A stretch of DNA of 64,000 bases, taken from positions 1 to 64,000 of the forward strand of contig JAZKHY010000061.1 of assembly GCA_040385105.1 (NCBI GenBank). The letters are read 5' to 3'. Made by a program: the position numbers and the translations under genes. A model generated the notes under the pieces. That model worked only from the letters and a program-made list of their open reading frames with translations, was not told the DNA's origin and made no database searches. Below, piece after piece: positions 11,665 to 19,785 of this stretch. Every line of letters begins with the position of its first letter. Position 1 is the stretch's first letter. This DNA comes from JACMQX01 sp040385105 (GTDB lineage Bacteria > Pseudomonadota > Gammaproteobacteria > Burkholderiales > Burkholderiaceae_C).

Positions 11665-12561
11665 TCATGCGGACTGGCTGGCAGCCCAGATCCGCTGCAC
11701 CTGGTCGTTGCGCGGGCTGCGCGGCCGGTACAGCCGGATCTCGAAGCCGATGGCCGCTTGCTTGCCGTCTGCCAGCACCAGCCGTCCATCGCGCAGGTCA
11801 TTGCCGACCAGGCCCCGCGGCAGCCAGGCCACGCCTGCACCCTGCAGGGCCTGCTCGTGCAGCGACTCTGCAAAATCAGACTCGGTCACTGTGTGCAGGT
11901 GCAGCTCACGCGCACTGCGGGCAAGGCCGTCCTGCAATATCTGGCTGAGTGCCAGCGACGGCGCGTAGCCAAGCACCGGCACCGGCTTGCGCTGCGTGCC
12001 CGGCAGAGCATGCACGGGCTTGCCATCGGCACGCGGCGCGCTCACCGCCACCAGTTCGTCCGTGCCCCAGGTCATGCCTTCAAATTGCTGGGTGTCCAGG
12101 ACCAGCGGCAGGCGCGGGTGGGTGAACGACAGCAGGAAGTCTGCTCCCCCCTGCTCCAGTGCAGTCGCACCCTCGTGAATGGAGCCCGTCAGGATGCGCA
12201 GGCGGAACTCCCCCGCAGACCGTTTGACCCGGGCCAGCCACCCCGGCACGGCCGTGCGTGAGAGCGTGCGGCCGGTGGCCAGCGTGACCCAGTCAAGGCC
12301 GCCGTTCGCATGCTGGATGCGCGAGCGCGCATCGTTCAGGCTGGCGACGGCGCGCCGCGCGACGGGCAGCAGTTCATCGCCGGCCGCCGTCAGGCTCAGC
12401 GGCACACCCGCGCGATTGACCAGGTCGGCGCCCGCCCACAGCTCAAGCGCGCGGATGCGGCGCGAGAACTGCGGCTGGGTCACATGCCGCAGCTCCGCCG
12501 CGCGTGAGAAGCTGCGCTCGCGCGCGAGCGCTATGAAGTCTTCAAGCCATTTGTGGTCCAC
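11665..12561 (-). CDS. LysR-family transcriptional regulator
   Basis: 298 residues starting WLEDFIALARERSFSRAAE, the typical LysR helix-turn-helix opening, followed by the effector-binding region. The GTG at 12561 is chosen since it places the HTH at the usual position and no ATG fits. It lies directly upstream of and in line with the Bug/aspartoacylase-like/TAXI unit, and the dyad at 11642-11664 is its probable target. Confidence 0.9.
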   Translation of the reverse strand: MDHKWLEDFIALARERSFSRAAELRHVTQPQFSRRIRALELWAGADLVNRAGVPLSLTAAGDELLPVARRAVASLNDARSRIQHANGGLDWVTLATGRTLSRTAVPGWLARVKRSAGEFRLRILTGSIHEGATALEQGGADFLLSFTHPRLPLVLDTQQFEGMTWGTDELVAVSAPRADGKPVHALPGTQRKPVPVLGYAPSLALSQILQDGLARSARELHLHTVTESDFAESLHEQALQGAGVAWLPRGLVGNDLRDGRLVLADGKQAAIGFEIRLYRPRSPRNDQVQRIWAASQSA

Positions 12562-12602
12562 AACGTCGCCTCATGAGGGGGGTTCTGTGATGGTATGCGC
12601 TG

Positions 12603-13448
12603 TCAGTCCGTCATGTCACGCGGGTCCGTCGTGAGCAGCATGAGCACCAGCTGCTCAAGGTCGTCCCGCAGCCGCGGGAAGCCCGCGTTCAGCCGCAAGC
12701 TCTCTTCGTCCATGTACAGGCGCCGGTTCACCTCCAGCTGGATGCTGTGCCTGTGCAACGCCGGGCTGGAATGGCGGCGCACCAGCTCGACGCCCTTGTA
12801 GGGGTGGTTGTATTCCACGCTGTAACCCAGGCCGCGCAGGTAGCGGCACACCTTCTGCGAAAGCTGCGGGCTGGCCGTGGTGCCGTCGCGGTCGCCCACC
12901 ACAAAGTCGGCATGGGCCAGGCCGGCGAATTCGGTGGCGTGGCTGCCGGCCACCGCAGGCATCGAGTGGCAGTTCAGGTGGATGCAGTAGCCGTGGCGGC
13001 GGTGGGTGGCCTCGATGGCCTGCTCCAGCGCATGGTGATACGGCAGCCAGCAGGCTTCGATGCGTGCCTGCACTTCGGCGGCTGTCAGGTGCCGGTTGTA
13101 GATGGCAGTACCGTCGTCGGTGCAGCGCCAGATCAGCCCTTTGCCCAGCCGTACCTTGGCCAGGGCTTGCGTATCGGCTGCCAATGCACCGGGCCACGCA
13201 TCGGCGAGGATGGACGTGTCCACTTCAGCCAGGCTGCGGTTCACGTCAATGTAGCTTCGCGGGAACAGCGCCTCGACCCAGCTCGCACCCAGGGCCATGG
13301 AAAAGTCATACAGCTTCTCGACATGGGTGTCTTCGGCCCGGCGCAGCGTGGCAGCGTCCAGGCAGTGCCCGAAGTCAGCCGGGTAAGCCACACCACTGTG
13401 CGGCGAGTCAAGCACGAGGGGCGCCGTACCGGCGTACCAGCGGATCAT
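12603..13448 (-). CDS. N-formylglutamate amidohydrolase family protein
   Basis: 281 residues with LVLDSPHSGVAYPADF near the start, RSYIDVNRS, and YCIHLNCHSMPAV, matching the N-formylglutamate amidohydrolase family (HutG-type), which releases formate from N-formyl-L-glutamate in one histidine degradation route. The ATG at 13448 begins the conserved region; the reading frame continues upstream but that part overlaps the Bug gene and is not protein-like. It lies 7 bases after the Bug gene stop and is probably co-transcribed with it. No other hut genes are in view, so another N-acyl substrate is possible. Confidence 0.85.
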   Translation of the reverse strand: MIRWYAGTAPLVLDSPHSGVAYPADFGHCLDAATLRRAEDTHVEKLYDFSMALGASWVEALFPRSYIDVNRSLAEVDTSILADAWPGALAADTQALAKVRLGKGLIWRCTDDGTAIYNRHLTAAEVQARIEACWLPYHHALEQAIEATHRRHGYCIHLNCHSMPAVAGSHATEFAGLAHADFVVGDRDGTTASPQLSQKVCRYLRGLGYSVEYNHPYKGVELVRRHSSPALHRHSIQLEVNRRLYMDEESLRLNAGFPRLRDDLEQLVLMLLTTDPRDMTD

Positions 13449-13455
13449 CGGCCTG

Positions 13456-14412
13456 TCAGTCCAGCGCAATCCGCGCAAATTTGCTGATGCGCTGCATCTT
13501 GTCGATCTCCTTGCGGATCTGCGCCGCAAACTCCGCTGGCGCGGAGCCTGAAGGGAACAGGCCCTGGCCCGACAGCTTCTCGCGGACCGCAGGCTCGCGC
13601 AGTGCCTTGGCAACGGCATCCTGGATGCGGCTGACCACCGGCACGGGCGTCGCCGCCGGCGCGACCAGGCCAAACCAGGAGGGGTCGTTGTTGGAGAACA
13701 GGGACAGCTCGCCATAGGTCGGCACCTGGGGCAGAACGTCAAGCCGCTTTCCCCATGACACAGCCATGGCGCGCAGTTTGCCGGACTGGATGTGCGGCAG
13801 CGATGAAGCGACCTGGTCGAAATAGGCGCCGACCTGTCCCGCCAGCACGTCATTGAGCGCCGGCCCCGCGCCCCGGTACGGGATGTGGACCATGAATGTG
13901 TTGGTGGTGCTCTTGAACAGTTCTCCCCACATGTGCCCGATGGTGCCGTTGCCCGGCGATGCGTAGCTGACCTTGCCCGGCCGCGCCTTGAGGTACTTGA
14001 TGAACTCGTCAAAGGTGCGCACCGGCAGGTCGGCATTGACCACCACCACGCCCGGCGCCTTGACGATCTCGGTCACGGCAGCGAAATCCTTGACCGGGTC
14101 GTAAGGCAGCTTGCTGTACACGGCCGGGTTGACGCCGTGCGTCGAGAGCGTTGCCACGCCCAGCGTCAGGCCGTCACCTGCGGCGCGTGCCACTTCGGCC
14201 ATGCCGATGGAGCCGCCAGCGCCCGCCCGGTTGTCCACAACGACGGGCTGGCCCAGGATGCGGGCCAGCGGTTCGGCGAGCACGCGCGCGGTGATGTCGG
14301 TGGCGCCGCCGGGTGGGAAAGGCACCACCAGGCGCAGCGGGCGGCCTTGCGCCCAGTTGATGGCGGGAAGGAATGTGCCGGCGGCCAGGGCCAGTGTGTG
14401 TCGTCGATGCAT
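13456..14412 (-). CDS. Bug/TctC-family substrate-binding protein
   Basis: 318 residues beginning with the signal MHRRHTLALAAGTFLPAINWAQ, then RPLRLVVPFPPGGATDITAR and VVVDNRAGAGGSIGMAEV, the two conserved Bug ligand loops. ATG 14412 is used because it starts the signal peptide; upstream in-frame ATGs add a non-signal extension. It is divergent from a LysR gene with a palindromic site between them and is followed by the amidohydrolase gene, suggesting uptake of the amidohydrolase substrate. Confidence 0.9.
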   Translation of the reverse strand: MHRRHTLALAAGTFLPAINWAQGRPLRLVVPFPPGGATDITARVLAEPLARILGQPVVVDNRAGAGGSIGMAEVARAAGDGLTLGVATLSTHGVNPAVYSKLPYDPVKDFAAVTEIVKAPGVVVVNADLPVRTFDEFIKYLKARPGKVSYASPGNGTIGHMWGELFKSTTNTFMVHIPYRGAGPALNDVLAGQVGAYFDQVASSLPHIQSGKLRAMAVSWGKRLDVLPQVPTYGELSLFSNNDPSWFGLVAPAATPVPVVSRIQDAVAKALREPAVREKLSGQGLFPSGSAPAEFAAQIRKEIDKMQRISKFARIALD

Positions 14413-14480
14413 CTTGAATCTCCACAGGGGTTGGGGTGAAGCGATTCTGTGATGCAGGCATGCCGCCGGCAAACGAAAAA

Positions 14481-14517
14481 GCGGCTTCAAGTCATTCCCA
14501 ACCGGAATGAAAGCCGC
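14481..14517. promoter_or_regulatory. LysR operator (nested dyads) in divergent promoter
   Basis: Core TCATTCC-N5-GGAATGA (14492-14510) with T-N11-A geometry, flanked by the inverted repeats GCGGCTT (14481-14487) and AAGCCGC (14511-14517). It lies between the divergent Bug gene and LysR gene, 14 bases before the LysR ATG, consistent with autoregulation. The same core recurs at 15451-15471. Confidence 0.65.
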
Positions 14518-14530
14518 TAGCATCGCCGGC

Positions 14531-15424
14531 ATGCAAGTCCTCCAGCCGCCGATTCACCTGCTCAAGGCTTTCTCCACAACCGTGCGGTTCGGCAGCATCT
14601 CGCGCGCAGCCGACGCGCTGCACCTCACGCAAAGCGCCGTCAGCAAGCAGGTGCAGGAACTGGAGCGCACGGTCGGCGTCCAGCTCTTCGAGCGGGTGCG
14701 AAAGCGGCTGAGCCTCACGCCTGCGGGCCAGCGGTATGAGGCGGCGCTCAGGCCCATCCTGGCGCAGCTGGAGGCTGCCACGCTGGAACTCATTACCAAT
14801 GCAGACGGCGGCGGCGCGCTGCACCTGTCAACACTGCCCACGTTCGGGGCCAAGTGGCTGATCCCGCGGCTGCCCGCCTTCCAGGCCGCGCAGCCGCAGA
14901 CGACCCTGCACTTTGTGCCCTATGTGCAGGGCTATGACTTCCACCGCCCCGACCTTGACTGCTCCATCCTGTTCGGTGACGGACACTGGCCCGGCGCCGT
15001 GGCCGACTACCTCAACGGGCGCGAGGTGGTGCTGATAGCGCCGCCCGCCGCCAGGGGCAAGCCCTTCCTGCGCCGCCCGGGCGACGTCGCGCGCCACCGC
15101 CTGCTGCAGCACATCTCTGTGCCCAATGCATGGAACCACTGGCTGGAGGCCCACGGCGTCAAGGGCGTGAACGCATTTGCCGGCCCCCAGCTGGACCAGT
15201 TCCACGGACTCATCCGCGCCGTGTCGGCGGGCATGGGCCTGGCCCTGGTGCCGCGCTGCCTCGTGCGGGACGACATCGCGTCAGGCCTGGTCTCGATGCC
15301 ATTCGACGAAGACTACCTGGACGACCTGGGCTACTGGCTGTGCTACCCCGAGGCCAAGGCGCACCTGCCATCGCTTGACGGGTTCCGCCAATGGCTGCTG
15401 GCCGAATGCGCGCCCGCCTCATGA
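14531..15424 (+). CDS. LysR-family regulator (GcvA type)
   Basis: 297 residues: N-terminal winged HTH (HLLKAFSTTVRFGSISRAADALHLTQSAVSKQ) followed by an effector domain of the GcvA subgroup (STLPTFGAKWLIPRLPAF). ATG 14531 puts the HTH at the usual distance; an in-frame ATG at 14507 lies inside the operator palindrome. The gene is flanked on both sides by copies of the TCATTCC-N5-GGAATGA dyad. Likely targets are the divergent Bug/N-formylglutamate amidohydrolase genes. Confidence 0.9.
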   Translation: MQVLQPPIHLLKAFSTTVRFGSISRAADALHLTQSAVSKQVQELERTVGVQLFERVRKRLSLTPAGQRYEAALRPILAQLEAATLELITNADGGGALHLSTLPTFGAKWLIPRLPAFQAAQPQTTLHFVPYVQGYDFHRPDLDCSILFGDGHWPGAVADYLNGREVVLIAPPAARGKPFLRRPGDVARHRLLQHISVPNAWNHWLEAHGVKGVNAFAGPQLDQFHGLIRAVSAGMGLALVPRCLVRDDIASGLVSMPFDEDYLDDLGYWLCYPEAKAHLPSLDGFRQWLLAECAPAS

Positions 15425-15450
15425 AGCATTGGGAGGAAAGAGCTTGGGGC

Positions 15451-15471
15451 TTCATTCCGCTGTGGAATGAA
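15451..15471. promoter_or_regulatory. Second copy of LysR dyad, or terminator
   Basis: TTCATTCC-N5-GGAATGAA, a perfect 8+8 dyad with the same core as the site upstream of the LysR gene. It lies between the convergent LysR and histidine kinase genes and is followed on the + strand by ATTTTT, so it could serve as a terminator of the LysR gene, a regulator binding site, or both. Confidence 0.55.
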
Positions 15472-15496
15472 ATTTTTGCTGCGTTGGCCCGACCCG

Positions 15497-17398
15497 CTAT
15501 TGCGCTGCCAGCGTGAAATAGAACGTGGCGCCGCCGCCCACGACCGACTCGGCCCAGATACGCCCGCCGTGCCGCATCACGATCTTCTGCACCACGGCCA
15601 GGCCGATGCCTGTGCCTTCGAACTCGTCCGCTGAATGCAGCCGCTGGAAGGGCTCGAACAGGCGGGCGGCGTATTCCATGTCAAAGCCCGCGCCGTTGTC
15701 CCGCACGAAGTAGGTGAGGCCGGCCTCGCCGGCGGGCGCCGGCAGGCTGCCCAGCTCGATGCGCGGTGCGGCCTGCCTGCTGGTGAACTTCCAGGCATTG
15801 CCCAGAAGGTTGCCCAGCACCTGGCCCAGCAGGCGCGGGTCGCCGCGGGCCGGCAATGCGCCGGGCATCACAAGCTCCACCGGCCGGTCAGGCGAGCGGG
15901 ATTGCAGCAGGGCCAGCTCGGCCTTTGCCAGCGTCACCAGGTCCACATCCACGTTGTGCAGTTCGGTGCGCGAGAGCTTGGCCAGTGCCAGCAGCCCCTC
16001 GGTGAGCTCACCCATGTGGTTCACGCCGGCCCGGATGCGGCGCATGTAGTGCTGCGCCTTCTCCGGCACCTCGGGGCCCAGCGCGCGCTCCAGCATCTGG
16101 CTGAAGCCGTCCATTGCACCCAGCGGGCCGCGCAGGTCGTGCGCGATGGAGTAGGCAAAGAACTGCAGCTCCTTGTTGGCTGCCTCCAGCTCGGCCGTGC
16201 GCTGCTTCACCCGCTCCTCCAGCTCTGCATTGAGCCGCAGGATTTCCTCGCGGGCTTTCACCCGCTGCGTCACATTGCGGTAGAAAATCGAGAGTCCCTG
16301 GGCCGAGGGATACACCTTCACCCGGATCCAGGCGCCATAGACGGGCAGGTATTCCTCGGCCTGGAGCGTCACGTTGTCTGCCATGGCCCGGCGGTAGAGC
16401 GCGGTGAACGGTGAATTCGTGGTCACCGGGACGGCCTCCCACAGGACCTTGCCAAGCAGGCTGGCGCGCGGCTTGCCCACGCTTGATTCGGCCCGGCTGT
16501 TCACATAGGTAAGGCGCCAGTCGCGGTCCACCGAGATGAAGGCCTCGTCCAGGTTCTCCAGCGTGTTGGTCAGCCGTGTGGCGGTCTCGCGGGCCTGCCG
16601 GCTGGCGTGGGTGCTTTCGGTGATGTCGCGCGCGGTGCCGCGGTAGCCGCAGAACCGCCCCTTGGCATCGAATACCGGGTCACCACTGCTGGAGTAGTAG
16701 CGCAGCGGCTGGCCTTCGTCGGCCCGGGTGTACTCGAAGTAGCGGAAGGGCAGGTGCGCCTGCAGCATGGCCTTGTGGTCGTCCCAGCTGCCATTGACGG
16801 GCGTGACGCCCGGGATATCCCAGCGGCATTTGCCGATGGCGGCCAGCTGGTCGGGCCGCCAGGCGCTCTGGAACTCGTTGCCCGAGAAATCCGTGAAGCG
16901 GAACTGCTCGTCCTGCTCCCAGTACCAGTCCGGGCTGAGCTTGACCATGGCCCGGAAGCGCCGCTCGCTGTCCTGGCGGGCCTGCTCGGCCGCCTTGCGC
17001 TCGGTGATGTCCTGGATCTGCGTGATGAGCTGCAGAGGCCGCCCCGGCGCGTGCGGCAGTGCCGAGCAGGTGAAGGCGGCCCACACGGTATGACCCCGGG
17101 AGTCGATGAAGCGCTTCTCGCGCTGGTAGGTGGACTTCTCGCCGGAGACCAGCAGCGCCAGCTGCCGCCGGTCTTCGGCCTGGTCGTCCGGATGGGTCAT
17201 GTCCAGCATGGACTGCGCCAGCATCTCGGACTCGGCGTAGCCCAGCATCTCGCAGAAGGCCTTGTTGACCCGCAGGCGCCGCGTGTCCGAAGCGAGCAGC
17301 GCCATCCCGATCGTGGCGTTGTCGAACACCGTCGAGAACTGTGGCTCACCGAAGTAGCCGGCCTCAGGGTTGATCCATTGCGACGTATCGTTCCCCAC
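15497..17398 (-). CDS. Multi-PAS sensor histidine kinase
   Basis: 633 residues with three PAS-type sensor regions (about 20-140, 145-265, 270-385, the first two followed by PAC-like segments), a coiled-coil linker (LNAELEERVKQRTAELEAANKEL), a HisKA domain with His420 in AHDLRGPLGAMDG, and HATPase motifs (GNAWKF, DNGAGFD, GTGIGLAVV). No membrane segment, so a cytoplasmic sensor. No response regulator is adjacent; it is an orphan kinase. GTG start; no better upstream codon is seen. Confidence 0.88.
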   Translation of the reverse strand: MGNDTSQWINPEAGYFGEPQFSTVFDNATIGMALLASDTRRLRVNKAFCEMLGYAESEMLAQSMLDMTHPDDQAEDRRQLALLVSGEKSTYQREKRFIDSRGHTVWAAFTCSALPHAPGRPLQLITQIQDITERKAAEQARQDSERRFRAMVKLSPDWYWEQDEQFRFTDFSGNEFQSAWRPDQLAAIGKCRWDIPGVTPVNGSWDDHKAMLQAHLPFRYFEYTRADEGQPLRYYSSSGDPVFDAKGRFCGYRGTARDITESTHASRQARETATRLTNTLENLDEAFISVDRDWRLTYVNSRAESSVGKPRASLLGKVLWEAVPVTTNSPFTALYRRAMADNVTLQAEEYLPVYGAWIRVKVYPSAQGLSIFYRNVTQRVKAREEILRLNAELEERVKQRTAELEAANKELQFFAYSIAHDLRGPLGAMDGFSQMLERALGPEVPEKAQHYMRRIRAGVNHMGELTEGLLALAKLSRTELHNVDVDLVTLAKAELALLQSRSPDRPVELVMPGALPARGDPRLLGQVLGNLLGNAWKFTSRQAAPRIELGSLPAPAGEAGLTYFVRDNGAGFDMEYAARLFEPFQRLHSADEFEGTGIGLAVVQKIVMRHGGRIWAESVVGGGATFYFTLAAQ

Positions 17399-17496
17399 GC
17401 AGACCTGTTGGAAGACCAGTATGCGACTTTTCCGGGCGCTTGTGTGTCAACGTTTGCCCATGGTTGGTGTACGCTTGCGGTACAGCAGGGCACAGC

Positions 17497-18021
17497 ATGA
17501 GCAGCACACACGACCACAACCACCCGCACGGCGGCGACCACAGCCACCACCACGCCGACAACGAGCCCTGGAAGCACAACGGCGTGCGCGTCGTCCCCGG
17601 CAACCAGCTGGACGGCAACACGGCGCAGACGCCGGGCATGGACCGCAAGGCGGCCATCAACTTTGCCCGTGTCGGCGCCCAGAAGCTATGGGCCGGCACC
17701 GTCACCATCCATGCCAATGCCAAGACCGGCGCCCACCACCACGGGCACCTGGAAAGCGTGATTTACGTCATCAAGGGCAGGGCGCGCATGCGCTGGGGCG
17801 AGGAACTGCAGTTCACCGCCGAAGCCGGCCCGGGCGACTTCATCTATGTGCCGCCCTTTGTGCCGCACCAGGAAATCAACGCCAGCCCCACTGAAACGCT
17901 CGAATGCGTGCTGTGCCGCAGCGACGGAGAGGCAGTGGCGGTCAACCTGGACATCACGCCTGCGGAAGAGCCCGAGACTGTTCTCTGGATCGACCCGACC
18001 CACCCGAAGGGCGGCGTTTGA
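17497..18021 (+). CDS. Cupin-domain protein with His-rich N terminus
   Basis: 174 residues. The first 25 residues are unusually His-rich (HDHNHPHGGDHSHHH), followed by a single cupin with metal-ligand motif GAHHHGHLESVIYVIKG and a second motif PGDFIYVPPFVPHQE. It may be a metal-dependent sugar or small-molecule enzyme or a binding protein. ATG 17497 is preceded by CAGCAGGGCA. The gene overlaps the following MFS gene by its stop codon (TTGA), so the two are translationally coupled. Confidence 0.8.
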   Translation: MSSTHDHNHPHGGDHSHHHADNEPWKHNGVRVVPGNQLDGNTAQTPGMDRKAAINFARVGAQKLWAGTVTIHANAKTGAHHHGHLESVIYVIKGRARMRWGEELQFTAEAGPGDFIYVPPFVPHQEINASPTETLECVLCRSDGEAVAVNLDITPAEEPETVLWIDPTHPKGGV

Positions 18022-19304
18022 GCAAGGGGAGTCAGCCGGGCCGCTGGGCCATTGCCATCGCAGGCGTGCTCTCCCTGGCCACCGCCATGGGCATCGGCCG
18101 CTTTGCGTTCACGCCGCTGCTGCCGATGATGCTCAGCGAGAAAAGCATCGACCTGCCCGCCGCCAGCTGGCTCGCCTCGGCCAACTACCTGGGCTACCTG
18201 GTGGGTGCGCTGCTGTGCACCTTCCAGCCCTGGATCTGGCGGCGCCTGGCTGCCTTGCGGGGCGGGCGGGCGCTGCCGCCGGTGAACGCACCGGCCATGA
18301 TGCGCGGCGGCCTCATCGCCACCATCATCCTTACCGCCGGCATGGCGTTGCCGGCGACGGCCACCTGGCCGCTGTGGCGCTTTGCGTCGGGCGTGGCCAG
18401 CGCCTTTGTCTTCGTCTATACCTCGGGCTGGGCGCTGGGCCAGCTGGCGCGGCTGGGCGTGCCCAGCATGGGCAGCCTGATCTACATGGGCCCGGGCGCC
18501 GGGATACTGATCAGCGGGCTGATGGCGAGCGTCATGGTCTCGTGGCACTGGCCGGCCGGCGCGGGCTGGATGATCTTCAGCATGCTGGCGCTGGCCTTCA
18601 CCGTGCCGGTGGCGCGCACCCTGCGCCGGCATGAGACGGCCAACACCGCCAGCGCCCCCACGGCCGCATCCGCGGCACCCGCCAGCGGTTCCAGCGTTTC
18701 GGCACCTGCCGCCAGCCTTGTGAACCTGCGCACCGGCAAGGGCGAGATCACGCTGCTGGCCTTTGCCTACGGCATCGCGGGTTTCGGCTACATCATCACT
18801 GCCACCTTCCTGCCCGTGATTGCGCGCCAGTCGATCCCCGGCTCGCCCTGGCTGGACCTGTTCTGGCCCATCTTCGGCAGCGGCGTGATGCTGGGCGCCT
18901 TCATCGCGTCGCGCATCCCGCCGGGCGGCGACAACCGGCTGCTGCTGGCTGGTTGCTACTTCGTGCAGGCCGCAGGCATCATCCTCGGCCTTGTGAGCCC
19001 CAGTGCGGCCGGCTTTGCCGTTGGCAGCCTGCTGCTGGGCCTGCCATTCACCGCCATCACCTTCTTTGCCATGCAGGAGGTGCGCCGCCTGCGCCCGGCA
19101 TCGGCACCGAGCTACATGGGCCTGCTCACGGCCCTGTACGGCCTGGGGCAGATCGCCGGGCCGCCGCTGGTGGCAGTGCTGCTGCGGCACAGCGTGAATG
19201 CAGCGCAGGGGTTCACGCTGTCGCTGGAGATTGCGGCGGGGTCGCTGGTGGTGGGGGCCGTGGTGTTTCTGGCGATGGTGAAGGCGTATCCGGTGGTGCG
19301 GTAA
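18018..19304 (+). CDS. MFS transporter, YbfB/YjiJ family
   Basis: 428 residues with 12 predicted membrane helices, beginning RWAIAIAGVLSLATAMGIGRFAFTPLLPMM, the characteristic opening of YbfB/YjiJ-family permeases. I choose a TTG start at 18018 overlapping the cupin stop, because upstream in-frame ATG translation would be out-of-frame cupin sequence. The substrate is unknown; coupling with the cupin suggests a shared small-molecule pathway. Confidence 0.82.
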   Translation: MSKGSQPGRWAIAIAGVLSLATAMGIGRFAFTPLLPMMLSEKSIDLPAASWLASANYLGYLVGALLCTFQPWIWRRLAALRGGRALPPVNAPAMMRGGLIATIILTAGMALPATATWPLWRFASGVASAFVFVYTSGWALGQLARLGVPSMGSLIYMGPGAGILISGLMASVMVSWHWPAGAGWMIFSMLALAFTVPVARTLRRHETANTASAPTAASAAPASGSSVSAPAASLVNLRTGKGEITLLAFAYGIAGFGYIITATFLPVIARQSIPGSPWLDLFWPIFGSGVMLGAFIASRIPPGGDNRLLLAGCYFVQAAGIILGLVSPSAAGFAVGSLLLGLPFTAITFFAMQEVRRLRPASAPSYMGLLTALYGLGQIAGPPLVAVLLRHSVNAAQGFTLSLEIAAGSLVVGAVVFLAMVKAYPVVR

Positions 19305-19401
19305 ACGCGCTGCCGCCGCCCGACACCCACACGGCGTCACCGCCGACACGCGGATGCTGCACTTGCGGCGATGCTCATGGGCATACCCATTGGAGACCCG
19401 T

Positions 19402-19785
19402 ATGCACCGATTCACGCCCCGCAGCGCCCTGTCATTCACCCTTGCCGCTGCCGCATTCCTGGCCGCACCATCCGCCTTTGCGCAATCCGCCGAGCAGCGC
19501 TACCAGGCTGAAGTGGCCCGCTGCAATGCCGGCCAGACCCAGCAGGACCGCGCCACCTGCCTGCGCGAAGCGGGCGCGGCGCGCGACGAAGCGCGCAAGG
19601 GCAACCTGGCCACACCTGCATCGACGGACATGGCCCGCAACGCCACCGACCGCTGCAAGTTGCAGCCGGCTGCCGACCAGGCCGCCTGCATGCAGCGCAT
19701 TGAAGGCACAGGCGTCACGACGACGCAGGGCAGCGTTGAGGGCGGCGGCGTGATCCGCGAGACGGTGACGCCCGTCAAGCCTTGA
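19402..19785 (+). CDS. Small exported protein of unknown function
   Basis: 127 residues with a clear signal peptide (LSFTLAAAAFLAAPSAFAQ), then a charged mature part with four Cys residues in RCNAGQTQQDRATC and RCKLQPAADQAAC, likely two disulfides in the periplasm. ATG 19402 follows TGGAGACCCGT. I recognise no domain. Its 3' end overlaps the convergent serine hydrolase gene by 11 bases. Confidence 0.75.
   Translation: MHRFTPRSALSFTLAAAAFLAAPSAFAQSAEQRYQAEVARCNAGQTQQDRATCLREAGAARDEARKGNLATPASTDMARNATDRCKLQPAADQAACMQRIEGTGVTTTQGSVEGGGVIRETVTPVKP

Noticed and set aside
12603..14036. A 477-residue reading frame covering the N-formylglutamate amidohydrolase gene and part of the Bug gene
   Set aside because: Only the part from 13448 downward looks like protein; the upstream part is Arg/Ser-rich shadow of the Bug gene in another frame.
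17844..19439. A 531-residue reading frame on the minus strand opposite the MFS transporter
   Set aside because: Composition is His/Gln/Arg/Gly-rich with no domain, typical of a high-GC antisense shadow; the + strand MFS gene has clear membrane helices.
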